From positions 1-41,050 of the forward strand of contig NZ_JACJTQ010000045.1 in assembly GCF_014698735.1 (NCBI RefSeq): a stretch of DNA of 41,050 nt, read 5' to 3'. The translations under genes were made by a program, and so were the position numbers. The DNA is from Anabaena catenula FACHB-362 (GTDB taxonomy: Bacteria; Cyanobacteriota; Cyanobacteriia; Cyanobacteriales; Nostocaceae). The notes below the pieces were generated by a model. It was given only the letters and a program-made list of their open reading frames with translations. It made no database searches and had not been told where the DNA came from. This document shows, piece after piece, positions 1 through 7,719 of this stretch; within the stretch, counting starts at the first letter, position 1, and each line of letters starts with the position of its first letter.

Positions 1-156
1 ATTATTTGGGTTATTAAAAAAATTAAGTTTATTAGCTTCAATTTCAATAGATATACAAAGTCCCTCTCGCTGATCTAATGCACAAAATCCGCTCTTTACT
101 AAAAAGTCAGCAAGTTCGCGTTTTATTTCCTGTAAATTATTTATGTTAGAAAACAT
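1..156 (-). CDS. EAD-NACHT protein, N-terminal part (continues at 38367-40748)
   Basis: The first 52 codons of the NACHT gene described at 38367-40748, read leftward from the ATG at 154-156 and cut by the window edge. It encodes the start of the effector-associated domain (residues such as LADFLVKSGFCALDQREGL). On the closed circle it lies 33 bp downstream of the stop codon of the CHAT gene, so the two genes are adjacent and co-directional. Confidence 0.8.
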   Translation of the reverse strand, partial: MFSNINNLQEIKRELADFLVKSGFCALDQREGLCISIEIEANKLNFFNNPNN

Positions 157-189
157 AGTTTTAATTTTTATTTATCACTCACCTTCGCA

Positions 190-1575
190 TTAGTAATAGC
201 GTAATTTTGCTTTGATAGACCTCAATATTTCTGCATTTTTTCCTTCCTTAAATGCTGCTTCTAATTCATTAAATAGTAGCTTAAGAGAAGTTGTCTTCTC
301 CATTTCAAATAAATGATTAACCAGTAGAAGAGCAAAAGTGCTATTATTTGGGTTATTAAAAAAATTAAGTTTATTAGCTTCAATTTCAATAGATATACAA
401 AGTCCCTCTCGCTGATCTAATGCACAAAATCCGCTCTTTACTAAAAAGTCAGCAAGTTGTTGCATATCTTGCTTTGTTATTTTTTCTTCTGATATTGGTT
501 GCTCTGATATTGGTTGAGCTACTAACCTTCTAATATTAAATTGCGACTGCGAATAGAGTACTGGAATGCACCAAGAAACTTCTTCATACGGTAGGGCATT
601 ACGTGCAAATTCCATTGATTTATCAATACCTTCACTTCTTAGAAGTTTATTGTAGAATGATTCTACAAATGTTTTGGCTTCCTCTTGAGGAAAGTTGTAT
701 TGCATCGCCACTACAGCCGGAATACCTCTGCCAACTAAACTATGTGCCACGCCGTTAAATGTATTTTCCTGGCTAGTTATTCCTGTTTGGCATGAGCAAA
801 AGAAGGCAAATTTAACCTCGCTATTCCAGAGCCAGTCGCTTAGATCGTTTCCCCTAATAGACTCTGAATTACCTTGTTGGTTTATCACTATAACTTTACC
901 ATTATCTTTCGCAAAAGTTCCGTGTCCTACAAAGTGAAACAAGTCATATTTGTTTTCATCCAATATTCTCTGTAAGCCTAGCCTTGTAGCATTTTCTCCC
1001 GTCAGAATATCAGGTTGTATCCCATATCCCTTAAATAATGTTTTCACTGGCTCTATGTATTCGTTCTCAATAAAACTGTTATTCTTAGGTGAGGCTGAGA
1101 CAATAAGTACCTTCATATTTTGAAAATCAAGGTTTACATATTTTTTGGGAGCATTACCAATAAACCGAACAATTGAAACCCCACGACGTACAAGAAACTG
1201 CTTGTCATCCCGCAGCAGTTCCCACGGGATAGAAATCAATTCAGGTGCTTGAATATCCAACCGCAGACGAAATCTTTCCCCTTCTGTAAGAGCCTGATAC
1301 CACGCCTCAAATTTTGACCCCAAATCTTCTCGAAATACAAGATTATAGAGTGCTTTACCAACAATGTCTAAGTCTTCTTCTCTTGCCTTTAGTTCGCCTA
1401 ATCGCTGAAAGTAATAACTAAAATCGTTGTTGCCACTAATTTTATCAGTGAGAGCAAAATTGAAGGTTACGGGTTGTGGATAGGGTTGGCTATCATGTTC
1501 TAATTGAGCTTGATAGTTACTCTCTCCATGCTTTCTGAGAAGGAGCCGTAGGTTAATAAATTGAGTTTCAGTCAT
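190..1575 (-). CDS. CHAT caspase-like protease with C-terminal effector-associated domain
   Basis: A 461-residue protein. The middle part is a CHAT (caspase HetF-associated with TPRs) peptidase domain: His218 lies in the FHFVGHGTF motif and the probable nucleophile Cys262 in FFCSCQTG, with the usual spacing of about 40 residues, and a FARNALP-type segment follows. The N-terminal ~150 residues resemble the usual lead-in of cyanobacterial CHAT proteins (IPWELLRDD...LVRRGVSIVR). Residues ~365-461 form a small helical domain almost identical to the N-terminus of the neighbouring NACHT ATPase. CHAT proteases are effectors in bacterial conflict systems and are usually held inactive until a partner ATPase oligomerises; the shared domain suggests homotypic recruitment. 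It starts 51 bp after the hydrolase gene stop and ends 33 bp before the NACHT start, so all three probably form one operon. Function is inferred; the CHAT fold call is firm. Confidence 0.88.
   Translation of the reverse strand: MTETQFINLRLLLRKHGESNYQAQLEHDSQPYPQPVTFNFALTDKISGNNDFSYYFQRLGELKAREEDLDIVGKALYNLVFREDLGSKFEAWYQALTEGERFRLRLDIQAPELISIPWELLRDDKQFLVRRGVSIVRFIGNAPKKYVNLDFQNMKVLIVSASPKNNSFIENEYIEPVKTLFKGYGIQPDILTGENATRLGLQRILDENKYDLFHFVGHGTFAKDNGKVIVINQQGNSESIRGNDLSDWLWNSEVKFAFFCSCQTGITSQENTFNGVAHSLVGRGIPAVVAMQYNFPQEEAKTFVESFYNKLLRSEGIDKSMEFARNALPYEEVSWCIPVLYSQSQFNIRRLVAQPISEQPISEEKITKQDMQQLADFLVKSGFCALDQREGLCISIEIEANKLNFFNNPNNSTFALLLVNHLFEMEKTTSLKLLFNELEAAFKEGKNAEILRSIKAKLRYY
261..458 (-). 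repeat. EAD cassette, copy in CHAT gene
   Basis: This 198-bp stretch aligns without gaps to 40511-40708 in the NACHT gene with only six differences; 116 bp (343-458) are identical. It encodes the core of the effector-associated domain. Outside this stretch the two genes are unrelated in sequence, so this is a recent domain duplication or gene conversion event. Confidence 0.9.
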
Positions 1576-1626
1576 CGCTTAATTCCTTTATTTTGTGGAT
1601 TACTCTAATTTGGCTTACCTACTTAC

Positions 1627-2829
1627 CTATAATTCCAATACAACCTCATCCGGGTGTATTTCTTCAAGTTCTTCAAAGGAAGGAGAGAACGCAAAGGTTG
1701 GCTTGTAGCGATCAAGATGTTCAGTCTTTCCCTGATTAATAAGGTCATGGATAGCAGACAACACATCATTATTTTTTTGAATTGAACCATGATCAGCCGT
1801 TGTTTCATAGGTTGTTATATCCTTAAGATAAGCCGAGTCAAATGGAACAGTACCATCACCTACTTTTGCTCCCAAGAACCTATAATGCCAGTTATTGCCA
1901 TCTTGCTCCCGTTCAACACGGGTAATGGTCTTTAATGAACGGTTAGCGATGAGGAACATCTTCTGTGGTAAATGTGCTTGGATAGTTTGGTGGAACTGTT
2001 GAGCATCTTGGAGATACTGTACATTGATAGACTCTTCATTCCAATAGTCTGCATTATATATATTAGGTTGTCCAAAAATTTGTGGATTAGGACACAATTG
2101 ATACAAACCTGGAAAAGATTGAACAACTTTTCGCACTACTTCTGCGCCATAACGAAATCCAGCAATTTTAACAATAGGAAAATTGCCTTTCATTGCCATA
2201 AAGGGTAGATAAGACCCTTTATTAGGAGTGCCTAGCATAATTAGCTTATCAAGCCTATCTTCTGCTTGCGCTTCAAAAAGGTCCAGATATCGGCGCACTA
2301 CCAGTCCCCCCATACTGTGGGCAAGGAAAACAAATTGCTTGTTTCGTTTATTCCCCCCTTTTGCTTCCACAAAATCTCTTAGCTGAGATGCAGTATTGTC
2401 AATGGGCTTGCGCCAATCGTAGGCAAAGCTGTGAACGGTGTAGCCTTTGTCCTGTAACCATAGCTTAGTTTTGAGATAAGCCCCTTCATAAAGCCCTATT
2501 GGTTGTAGGCTATTGTTGGGCATTGTATCATCAGAGTGGTGAAGGCGGACAAAGTTACCATCTATAATCAAACCTCGTAGATTTACCCAGACTTTATGTC
2601 CACTCTCGTCCGCTAATTCAGACCCCATAATTCCTGGTAGCAGGATAATCTCTGTCTCTAATACAGCAAAATGAGGTGGGGCAGTAAGCAGTTCTCTGAG
2701 TGATTCATACTCATCTTCCCCAAAATATGCTGTCATCTGCGATGGGTACGACCCATCCTTAATGTACTGTTTTAACTCAGTGTCACTCAGTTCGTTGAAC
2801 CAACAAAATTCTTCACTTGTTAATGACAT
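1627..2829 (-). CDS. LCAT/lipase-like alpha/beta hydrolase
   Basis: A 400-residue soluble protein of the lecithin:cholesterol acyltransferase-like branch of alpha/beta hydrolases. Visible marks are the early LLPGIMGSEL segment (oxyanion region), the nucleophile elbow FLAHSMGG with Ser172, the acid in VGDGTVP (Asp325) and the base in ADHGS (His347), in the right order for a Ser-Asp-His triad. Relatives hydrolyse or transfer acyl chains of phospholipids or other esters. No signal peptide or membrane segment is visible, so it probably acts in the cytoplasm or at the inner face of the membrane. It is the first gene of a probable operon with the CHAT-EAD protease and the EAD-NACHT ATPase. This suggests a membrane-damaging effector arm, though it has no EAD of its own and its role in the system is inference. 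Confidence 0.82.
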   Translation of the reverse strand: MSLTSEEFCWFNELSDTELKQYIKDGSYPSQMTAYFGEDEYESLRELLTAPPHFAVLETEIILLPGIMGSELADESGHKVWVNLRGLIIDGNFVRLHHSDDTMPNNSLQPIGLYEGAYLKTKLWLQDKGYTVHSFAYDWRKPIDNTASQLRDFVEAKGGNKRNKQFVFLAHSMGGLVVRRYLDLFEAQAEDRLDKLIMLGTPNKGSYLPFMAMKGNFPIVKIAGFRYGAEVVRKVVQSFPGLYQLCPNPQIFGQPNIYNADYWNEESINVQYLQDAQQFHQTIQAHLPQKMFLIANRSLKTITRVEREQDGNNWHYRFLGAKVGDGTVPFDSAYLKDITTYETTADHGSIQKNNDVLSAIHDLINQGKTEHLDRYKPTFAFSPSFEELEEIHPDEVVLEL

Positions 2830-2864
2830 AGCTGTTTAACATCTTAATTTTAGAATTACTATCT

Positions 2865-2884
2865 CACATAAAGCGTATTATGTG
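2865..2884. promoter_or_regulatory. Inverted repeat in divergent intergenic region
   Basis: CACATAA and TTATGTG, a perfect 7-bp inverted repeat around agcgta, lie in the 131-bp gap between the divergent hydrolase operon and the flippase gene. The position, about 36 bp upstream of the hydrolase start, fits an operator or a short hairpin in the leader. I cannot name a regulator. Confidence 0.35.
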
Positions 2885-2960
2885 TGCGTGTATGCGTGCT
2901 TTTAAACTTTAAATTGGCTATATTGATTGGTAATTGCCCAACTGTATCTATTCTTAAATA

Positions 2961-4274
2961 ATGATAAAGCGATGGTTTACCGACAGCATTTTACTGAAAA
3001 TAATCATTAAAAATGCTACTTGGTTGTTAGGAGGGCGAGTAATCACTGGACTAACCAGTTTAGTTTATTTAGGTATAGTTACTCGTCATCTTGGTGTTAC
3101 AGGCTTCGGCACGCTGGTTCTCATCCAAACATACATTCAAATAATTGTAGATTTAACTACTTTTCAATCTTCTCAGGCGGTGATTCGTTACGGAACTATC
3201 TGTCTGGAACAAAAAAATCAAGTTGCTTTACAAAAACTGCTAAAGTTTACTACCTTACTTGATCTTGTTGGGGTGTTAGTTGGTTTAGCGATCGCTGTGT
3301 TCATTGCTCCCTATATAGGTTTCTATATAGGATGGAATCAAATGGTCATTACTCAAGTGCAGTGGTACAGTTTGATTATTCTGTTTACTAGCACAACCAC
3401 ACCTAAAGGTTTATTACAGCTTTACAACCGCTTTGATTTATTAGCCTTCCAGATTACTATTCCTACTATTATTTCTATGTTGGGAGCGATGGTAGCGGCG
3501 ATGCTTAATGCTCCCTTGTGGGGATATCTTATAGTTTGGTTCATTGCTCAGGCATCTGGAGAGTTACTATTATTCTTAGTTGGTTGGCGAGAAGCTTGGA
3601 AACAAGGTTTGCTAAAGAATATAGATTGGTCTTTTATGAACTTAAGTCAAAACCATCCTGGCTTATTGAAGTTTTGCATTGTGTCTAACTTCGATTCTTC
3701 TTTACCGATCGTGATGAGGCAAGTTAGTCCCTTAATAATAGGAATTTTTGCCACTCCCTCAGCCACAGGACTGTTCAAGGTAAGCTATGAATTGTCTACC
3801 CCACTTAAGGATATAGCTCAAATTTTGACTCAATCAATCTATCCAGAATTGGCTAGGTTAGATAGCCAGAAAAAAAGGCATTTATTTATACCCTTACTGC
3901 TGAAATCAACTGCGATCGCCATTAGTATTGGAATAATTATCTGGATAATTAGCGTTTGCTTAGGTCAGATTATACTTAAATATGCCTTTGGCGAGGCATT
4001 TATTTCAGCCTATGGAATTTTAGTACTGTTGGTGGCAGCAGAAGTCTTCACAATGGGAAATTGTGCCTTAGAACCAGCCTTTTATGCCATTGGCAAGCCC
4101 AGTTTTCCCTTGCGAGTAAATGCGATCGCTATTTTAGGCGTTTATTTACCATTGTTGCTAGTTTTAACTAAAAACTTTGGGATTGTAGGTGCAGGTATCG
4201 CCACATTATCATCAACAGCTTTAATATTAATTCTCAATAGCCTACTGATCTGGCCGCAACTGCATCGTAGGTAA
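2961..4274 (+). CDS. Wzx-like oligosaccharide/lipid-linked sugar flippase
   Basis: A 437-residue integral membrane protein with about 12 hydrophobic segments spread over its whole length, opening with NATWLLGGRVITGLTSLVYLG, the typical first helix of polysaccharide (Wzx/RfbX-type) flippases of the MOP exporter superfamily. The length is normal for the family. Such proteins move undecaprenyl-linked or other lipid-linked glycans across the cytoplasmic membrane. No polysaccharide polymerase or glycosyltransferase sits next to it. The only sugar transferase on the plasmid is in the glycolipid cluster at 34 kb, so transport of that lipid is a speculative possibility. It is divergent from the hydrolase-CHAT-NACHT operon. 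There is no strong Shine-Dalgarno sequence before the ATG at 2961. Confidence 0.85.
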   Translation: MIKRWFTDSILLKIIIKNATWLLGGRVITGLTSLVYLGIVTRHLGVTGFGTLVLIQTYIQIIVDLTTFQSSQAVIRYGTICLEQKNQVALQKLLKFTTLLDLVGVLVGLAIAVFIAPYIGFYIGWNQMVITQVQWYSLIILFTSTTTPKGLLQLYNRFDLLAFQITIPTIISMLGAMVAAMLNAPLWGYLIVWFIAQASGELLLFLVGWREAWKQGLLKNIDWSFMNLSQNHPGLLKFCIVSNFDSSLPIVMRQVSPLIIGIFATPSATGLFKVSYELSTPLKDIAQILTQSIYPELARLDSQKKRHLFIPLLLKSTAIAISIGIIIWIISVCLGQIILKYAFGEAFISAYGILVLLVAAEVFTMGNCALEPAFYAIGKPSFPLRVNAIAILGVYLPLLLVLTKNFGIVGAGIATLSSTALILILNSLLIWPQLHRR

Positions 4275-4809
4275 GCAAATTAAACCCCACATCCCCTACT
4301 AAATGGATGCCTAAGCCAGGAAGTCACCTCCCTGACTCGGCTACAAAACTGTGCATAAAACGTTAATTTCACACAGATCCTCTATTTGGTGGTAGCGTTA
4401 CCCTTAACCTTGTCGTTAATTTACTAGTTTTACTTATTTAGTTTTGCTCAAGTTTTTTTCAAAAATGTATTTAGGAATACGGTTTTTTGACAATTAGCAG
4501 GTTTATAGGTATCCGTCTGTGCGCGATCGCAAAACTTTTCAGTCTACTGACATTGGTCACTCATACTCTATTGTCTCAATCCTGCCCCAGAAAGATACTT
4601 CCGGCAATCTGTGGGGGCGGAAACGGTTGTGGTAGCGACACAATTGTTGGATGATCTATTTCAAAGCCTCATTCAACTTGCTGTGAACATCTGCGCGATC
4701 ACTGACAATTTTAACCCAGAGTCGCTGGCGTTAACCCAACCAGTACCGTTAACTATGCACCCAGATGAAGTGATAAGGCAAATAAAATTATACCGAGACG
4801 GATGAGTGA
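4275..4809. other. Non-coding stretch after the flippase gene
   Basis: No convincing gene. It holds a HIP1 site at about 4521 and, at 4700-4800, an open frame with ALTQPVPLTMHPDEV that loosely resembles the N-terminus of the recombinase encoded at 13839-12883 (ATPTPLTLHPAAV). It may therefore be the decayed 5' part of the recombinase remnant that follows. This resemblance is weak. Confidence 0.3.
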
Positions 4810-5059
4810 GCAGGGAATGTTGCGAGCATTGCGGTGACGGGGGGAAAAGCTGATGTGGATGCTTTTACACCTCATGATTTTAGAAGAACATTTATCGGTA
4901 ATCTATTAGATGCAGGTGCAGATATCGTCACGGTAGCGAAACTTGCAGGTCATGCTTTGCCAAAGTACCACAAGTAAGTATGACAGGCGTGGAGAAGCGG
5001 CGAAGAAACGAGCAATTGATTTGCTGAGTGTGCCTTACATTAAGCGGAAAAATCGCTAG
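4810..5059 (+). pseudogene. Tyrosine recombinase remnant (C-terminal part, frameshifted)
   Basis: Reading from about 4850 gives [19 protein letters not shown] then [10 protein letters not shown], which matches the catalytic C-terminus of the intact recombinase on this plasmid (PHDFRRSFISNLLEAG, SRLAGHSD). The frame then breaks in a short deletion, and the continuation KYDRRGEAAKKRAIDLLSV is found in another frame up to a stop at 5057-5059. The nearest in-frame stop upstream (4807-4809) shows that the N-terminal part is lost or scrambled. It is a relative of the 12883-13839 gene, probably left by an earlier recombination or insertion event. Confidence 0.75.
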
Positions 5060-5123
5060 TTTTCTCAGCCAGTGTTTAGAATACTTCAATTATTTTCGTC
5101 TTAAATCACAAAAAGTAGGACAT

Positions 5124-7601
5124 ATGAAGATACATTATCAAGCTTTAGTTCAATTACTATCAAAGCTAAATAGAAAGATTAAATACAAATGTAGCAATAA
5201 GCTAGTTCTTGTAAAAACAAGCTTATTTATTATAATAATTTGTTTTATTTTTTATAATATTCCACCTGCATTTACTCAAATCCTAAAAAAAACAATACCA
5301 ATTGACGTAATAAAAATGCAAATACACTCAAAAGAAATCTCTTTTGATAACTGGAGTTTTGAACTGGGATTACAGGGTTGGGAAAAGACAGGAACAGCAT
5401 TTTATAGTCAGCCTACCCAAGGGGACAATGTTGTTATGTCTAGAGTTGAGTCACTTCCTATAGGAGGTGATTACTGGAAGGATCTTGCTTATCCCATTGG
5501 GCATAAGGGTAACTATTGGATTGGTACTTACGAAAAGCATCCCAAAGATTCATATGAACTTATTGGTAGCGTGCAGGGAGATGAACCTACGGGAACTTTA
5601 GTTTCTCTACCTTTCATGCTGAACTCTGATTTCATTACATTTCTCATTGGCGGAGGAGATGATATTAGAAACCTCAAAATAGAATTATTGGAAAAAGTAA
5701 GTTTAGGAGGAACAGTAACTTTTTCTGATGGTGAATATAAAGAAGTTCTAGATATGGCTACAACTGGAAGAAATTCAGAAGTTATGCGACGAGATTGGTG
5801 GAATGCCGTAAATTATAAAGGAAAAACTGTACGTATAAGAATTGTTGATAATTCTAGCAGGCTTGGGGGGCATATTAATATTGATGATATTCAGTTTACA
5901 GATATTGAACCTTCTTCAGTTTCCATAGGAACAAGTCTACCTACTCCTATTGTTGAAAAAATTGGTAATGTATATTACGACTGGGATGCTCCTATCTGGG
6001 GTTTTGTAGATATGCATACGCATCCAATGGCACATTTAGGCTTTGGGAAAAAACTTTTACATGGTGTTCCTGATGTTGGTTCAATCATTCCGACTGGAAC
6101 TAGAGATTGCAACCCTGCTGATAGAAAAGCTACAAGTATTCAAGAAGCACTAGGAGATGATAATTCAACACATGGCAAACCACAGGGTTTATTCGATAAC
6201 CCATGTGGCGATTTTCAAAGAAATTTTGTCATACGAGGGTTAGAAATTGCAAATGAAGCACAAAGTCAACACGGTTCCAACTCTCTAGGTTACTCCGATG
6301 ACCCTAATAAAGCATTTGTGAGTTGGCCAAAATTTAATGACATAACTCATCAGCAAATGTGGGTTGATTGGATACAAAGAACTTACCAAGGCGGCTTAAG
6401 GGTGATGGTTGCCTTGGCTGTCAATAATCACACTTTAGCTGATGCAGTTAATGGTGATTCTCCTACAGATGATAAAGGTTCAGCTGATCTACAAATTCGT
6501 GAAATAGAAGAATTTGTGAATAGACATAACGATTTTATGGAAGTAGCTACTAGTCCTCAACAATTGCGAAGCATAGTGAGGAGAAATAAACTAGCAGTCA
6601 TAATTGGTGTGGAAATAGACAATATAGGTAATTTTAATAAAACCTCTTCTTTAAGTCAGCAAATGATAACCGAGGAAATCCAAAAATTATATAACAATAA
6701 AGTTCGGTATATATTTCCCATTCATGTGCTTGACAATAAATTTGGAGGAACAGCAGTTTACCAAGATATTTTTAATTACTCCAACAAGACAGAATATGGA
6801 AGTTTTTGGAATTTGAAGTGTGCAGAACCTAGTGACGGAATAACTAAGCAAATTAAGGGAAACATGGCAATTCAATTTGCAGGAGCTTTTATAGGTCAAG
6901 ACCCATTTGAGAAGCTTCCCATTCCCTCCTGTGCTAATGGAATTGGACATAAAAATCGAAAAGGGTTAACACCAGACGGAAATTTCGCTATTAAAGAAAT
7001 GATGAAACGAGGGATGTTAATTGATATAGATCATATGTCTGAAGAATCAGCGAACCAAACTCTGACGATTGCTGAGAGTATTCCGGGTGGATACCCTATA
7101 AACGCCGGACATAATGGATTTAGAAGTAATGGTCAACAAAATGAATATGAGCGAACAGATGCACAAGTTGCAAAAATATCTACTCTTGGTGGAATGATGG
7201 GAGTAGGATGGGGTAACAATGTATCTTGCGAGTTTTTAAATAAATTCCAATACGGATTCGTCAAAATGAATGGAAAGCAGCTTGCTATTGGAACAGATAT
7301 TAACGGACTTGTGAAAGTGCCAAGACCAAGAAACGCAAGTATTGATTGTTCTGGAAGTCGAGTGATCTATGTAGAAATCTCAGGTAAACCTAATGGACTT
7401 CTAACTATGGCGCAAACTGGAGCAAAAAAGTGGAATTATAATACTGAGGGAGTAGCTCATTACGGCCTGATTCCAGATTTTTTACAAGATTTGAAAAATA
7501 TAGGTATGGCTCCCCAACAGCGTAGTTCTTTCTTCATGTCTGCCGAATACTTTGCTCAAATGTGGGAAAAATCGCTCAAAGTATCAGATAATGTTAAATA
7601 A
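5124..7601 (+). CDS. Secreted M19 (membrane dipeptidase)-like metallohydrolase with N-terminal accessory domain
   Basis: A long protein (825 residues from the ATG at 5124). I prefer this start because an earlier in-frame start at 5028 falls within the recombinase remnant and 5124 has taggac just upstream. Residues ~30-52 form a hydrophobic signal/anchor segment (SLFIIIICFIFYN). Next comes a ~200-residue beta-rich region (FELGLQGWEKTG, GSVQGDEPTGTL) like domains appended to secreted glycan-active enzymes. The catalytic part has amidohydrolase marks in the order of renal dipeptidase: VDMHTHP at about 6010, VEID near 6612, LIDIDHMSEE near 7021, AGHNGFRS near 7105 and GTDING near 7290. Family M19 cleaves dipeptides, including D-amino acid ones. 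The first metal motif is DxHxH rather than the usual DxHxD, so substrate and activity are uncertain. It probably acts in the periplasm or outside. A DUF1400 protein follows. Confidence 0.72.
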   Translation: MKIHYQALVQLLSKLNRKIKYKCSNKLVLVKTSLFIIIICFIFYNIPPAFTQILKKTIPIDVIKMQIHSKEISFDNWSFELGLQGWEKTGTAFYSQPTQGDNVVMSRVESLPIGGDYWKDLAYPIGHKGNYWIGTYEKHPKDSYELIGSVQGDEPTGTLVSLPFMLNSDFITFLIGGGDDIRNLKIELLEKVSLGGTVTFSDGEYKEVLDMATTGRNSEVMRRDWWNAVNYKGKTVRIRIVDNSSRLGGHINIDDIQFTDIEPSSVSIGTSLPTPIVEKIGNVYYDWDAPIWGFVDMHTHPMAHLGFGKKLLHGVPDVGSIIPTGTRDCNPADRKATSIQEALGDDNSTHGKPQGLFDNPCGDFQRNFVIRGLEIANEAQSQHGSNSLGYSDDPNKAFVSWPKFNDITHQQMWVDWIQRTYQGGLRVMVALAVNNHTLADAVNGDSPTDDKGSADLQIREIEEFVNRHNDFMEVATSPQQLRSIVRRNKLAVIIGVEIDNIGNFNKTSSLSQQMITEEIQKLYNNKVRYIFPIHVLDNKFGGTAVYQDIFNYSNKTEYGSFWNLKCAEPSDGITKQIKGNMAIQFAGAFIGQDPFEKLPIPSCANGIGHKNRKGLTPDGNFAIKEMMKRGMLIDIDHMSEESANQTLTIAESIPGGYPINAGHNGFRSNGQQNEYERTDAQVAKISTLGGMMGVGWGNNVSCEFLNKFQYGFVKMNGKQLAIGTDINGLVKVPRPRNASIDCSGSRVIYVEISGKPNGLLTMAQTGAKKWNYNTEGVAHYGLIPDFLQDLKNIGMAPQQRSSFFMSAEYFAQMWEKSLKVSDNVK

Positions 7602-7655
7602 ACAGCTCCTAAAAAACGCTTATCTTGAAAAAAATTGTTGAAAACAGAGGAACAG

Positions 7656-7693
7656 TAGATATTGTCAAGCCTGCTTTAGGTTGACAATATCTA
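7656..7693. promoter_or_regulatory. 13-bp perfect inverted repeat between two exported-protein genes
   Basis: tagatattgtcaa (7656-7668) and ttgacaatatcta (7681-7693) are exact reverse complements separated by 12 bases. The spacer can itself pair through cct/agg. It lies 54 bp after the M19-like gene stop and 26 bp before the ATG of the next gene. No T-run follows, so an operator or an RNA processing hairpin is more likely than a simple terminator. The right arm contains a TTGACA that could act as a -35 element. Confidence 0.6.
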
Positions 7694-7719
7694 AATTCTA
7701 CAGTGAGGAAGTTATCATC

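Larger units (their letters stand above)
1..458. repeat. Terminal direct repeat, left copy (circular overlap)
   Basis: Bases 1-458 are identical, base for base by eye, to 40593-41050. A terminal redundancy of this kind normally means that a circular molecule was assembled past its start; the unit would be 40,592 bp. The overlap begins and ends with the same 116-bp sequence (1-116 and 343-458), which is itself repeated in two neighbouring genes. A repeat of that size would break or loop an assembly graph exactly here. A true long terminal repeat on a linear molecule is possible but less likely, because the joined ends give an uninterrupted operon. Confidence 0.85.

Noticed and set aside
1-458. 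Two separate CHAT/NACHT loci at the two ends of a linear element
   Set aside because: The 458-bp match is exact and bounded by an internal repeat, and joining the ends gives one consistent operon, so circular overlap is simpler.
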